From contig NZ_VBSB01000010.1 in NCBI RefSeq assembly GCF_013337765.1, forward strand, positions 744,001 to 808,000: DNA of 64,000 bases, written 5' to 3'. The notes beneath the pieces were generated by a model, which made no database searches, was not told the DNA's origin, and saw only the letters and a program-made list of their open reading frames with translations. Source of the stretch: Mycolicibacterium sphagni (GTDB taxonomy: Bacteria; Actinomycetota; Actinomycetes; Mycobacteriales; Mycobacteriaceae). Shown here piece by piece: positions 62,935-64,000 of the stretch; position 1 is the stretch's first letter, and each line of letters starts with the position of its first letter. Position numbers and translations under genes: made by a program.

Positions 62935-64000
62935 ATGACGACGACGGAACTACCCGAGACGTACTACGCGGACACACCGATACCGAGTGGTCGCACCGCG
63001 GCCGTGGAGTATCTGCAGCGGCCAGGGCCGGTCTACCGGGTCGGCGGCACGTGGATGATCACCAGCTATGAGGGCGTCCGCTACGCCCAGAAACACCCGG
63101 ACTTGTTCTCCTCGGCGAAAGCGTTCGACGGGATCGTCAACGCGATCCAGATGATCCCGATCGCGATCGATCCGCCCAAGCACGCCGACTACCGGCGGGT
63201 GCTCGACCCGATGTTCGGACCCAAACGCATGGAAGCGATGGACGGTGAGCTGCGCGCTCAGCTGCGTGGGCACATCGACGCGTTCGCCCCGCTCGGGCGC
63301 TGCGACGTCGTCGCGGATCTCTCCTACAAGTTCCCCACCCAGGCGATCCTGACGCTGTTCGGGTTGCCACTGGAACACCTGCCCAAGTTCCTCGAGTGGG
63401 TGACCGGCATCATCAAGGGCGCCGATATCGCGTCCTTGGGCCAGAACCAACCGCCGCACGTGATCGAGTGCGCCATGGGGCTTTTCGGCTTCCTGGCCGA
63501 GCAGCTCGAGATCAAACGCAGCCATCCGGGCGACGACATGCTCAGCAACATCCTGGCCATCGACGGTGACGCGGCGTGGACCGACGCCGAGATCCTGGGC
63601 CTGTGCTTCCTGATCATCCTGGCCGGGCTGGACACCGTCACCGGCGCCATCGGGTTCTCGTTGCTCACGTTGGCCAACGATCCGGTGCTGCGCCGCCGGC
63701 TGATCGACGATCACTCGCTGATCGCGCCGTTCATCGAAGAGATGCTGCGGCTCGAGGGTCCGGTGCCCGGGGTTCCGCGCGTCACGACCGCCGACGTGGA
63801 GGTCGAGGGTGTGCTGATCCCGGCGAACTCGCAGGTGATGCTGATGCTGTTCACGGCCAATCGCGAAGGCCCGCACGCCCACCAGATGGACTTGACCGTC
63901 AAGGCCACCCACCTCGGTTTCGGCGGCGGTATCCACCGATGCCTCGGCTCGCATCTGGCCCGCCGCGAACTACGGCTGACCATCGAGGAATTCCACGCCC
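62935..64000 (+). CDS. Cytochrome P450, 3' end cut by the window
   Basis: ATG 62935 opens a frame of 355 codons that is still open at the window end. I-helix LAGLDTVTGA (AGxDT oxygen-binding motif), ExxR in IEEMLRLEGP, and haem loop FGGGIHRCLGSHLAR with the Cys ligand. A soluble bacterial P450; redox partner and substrate are not in view. The last ~40-50 residues are missing. Control by the GntR regulator through the inverted repeat is likely. Confidence 0.92.
   Translation, partial: MTTTELPETYYADTPIPSGRTAAVEYLQRPGPVYRVGGTWMITSYEGVRYAQKHPDLFSSAKAFDGIVNAIQMIPIAIDPPKHADYRRVLDPMFGPKRMEAMDGELRAQLRGHIDAFAPLGRCDVVADLSYKFPTQAILTLFGLPLEHLPKFLEWVTGIIKGADIASLGQNQPPHVIECAMGLFGFLAEQLEIKRSHPGDDMLSNILAIDGDAAWTDAEILGLCFLIILAGLDTVTGAIGFSLLTLANDPVLRRRLIDDHSLIAPFIEEMLRLEGPVPGVPRVTTADVEVEGVLIPANSQVMLMLFTANREGPHAHQMDLTVKATHLGFGGGIHRCLGSHLARRELRLTIEEFHA

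Overview
The window is a high-GC chromosomal segment around the replication origin of a mycobacterium, most likely a rapid grower of the Mycolicibacterium type. The order fhaA-fhaB-pstP-rodA-pbpA-pknA-pknB / trpG / crgA / ppiA / cwsA / tRNA-Ala / tRNA-Ile / gyrA-gyrB / dciA-recF-gnd-dnaN / oriC / dnaA / rpmH-rnpA-yidD-yidC-jag-rsmG-parA-parB / cwlM / trxC-trxB / rsmA-sigM / murJ fusion / mutT4 / pcnA is the mycobacterial origin region. It is shown here in the opposite orientation to the usual map, so dnaA is on the minus strand. A gnd gene between dnaN and recF and a glucosylglycerate hydrolase point to a fast-growing, environmental species. Species cannot be fixed from sequence alone.

Layout. 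1-9133: end of fhaA, then the tightly coupled fhaB-pknB operon (Ser/Thr kinases PknA/PknB, their phosphatase PstP, the RodA/PbpA wall synthase pair). 9117-14229: trpG-type amidotransferase, septal proteins (CrgA, CwsA), ppiA, two tRNAs and small genes. 14260-20107: DNA gyrase, with a full-length GyrA intein. 20330-26175: dciA, recF, gnd, dnaN, oriC, dnaA. 26772-32866: ribosome and membrane-insertion genes, rsmG, then parAB with two parS sites. 32871-45636: cwlM, thioredoxin system, sigM with a truncated anti-sigma gene, the MurJ-pseudokinase fusion, mutT4, pcnA and a Ca-repeat protein. 45546-48598: a periplasmic molybdopterin-domain lipoprotein coupled to a membrane GGDEF-EAL protein. 48729-56909: block matching Rv0036c-Rv0041 (leuS). 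56981-64000: accessory genes (SDR, glucosylglycerate hydrolase, amino-acid ABC importer, MarR and GntR regulators, cytochrome P450 cut by the window end).

How the genes connect. FhaA, PknB, CwlM and the MurJ-pseudokinase fusion form the known mycobacterial phosphorylation circuit that controls peptidoglycan precursor supply and lipid II export. RodA/PbpA, CrgA and CwsA act at the pole and septum. ParABS, DnaA, DnaN, DciA and gyrase are the replication and segregation set.

Most unusual points: (1) a PruR/DcpA-like, possibly pterin-responsive c-di-GMP module; (2) a dispersed 36-37 bp repeat that has entered or abutted several genes, including an in-frame 12-residue insertion in LeuS; (3) loss of the cytoplasmic anti-sigma domain of RsmA at a tandem copy of that repeat; (4) a 35-bp duplication that separated pbpA from pknA; (5) a full-length GyrA intein; (6) a small zinc-ribbon ORF running into the 3' end of tRNA-Ala. 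Homologies to M. tuberculosis genes are from memory of those proteins, not from a search.
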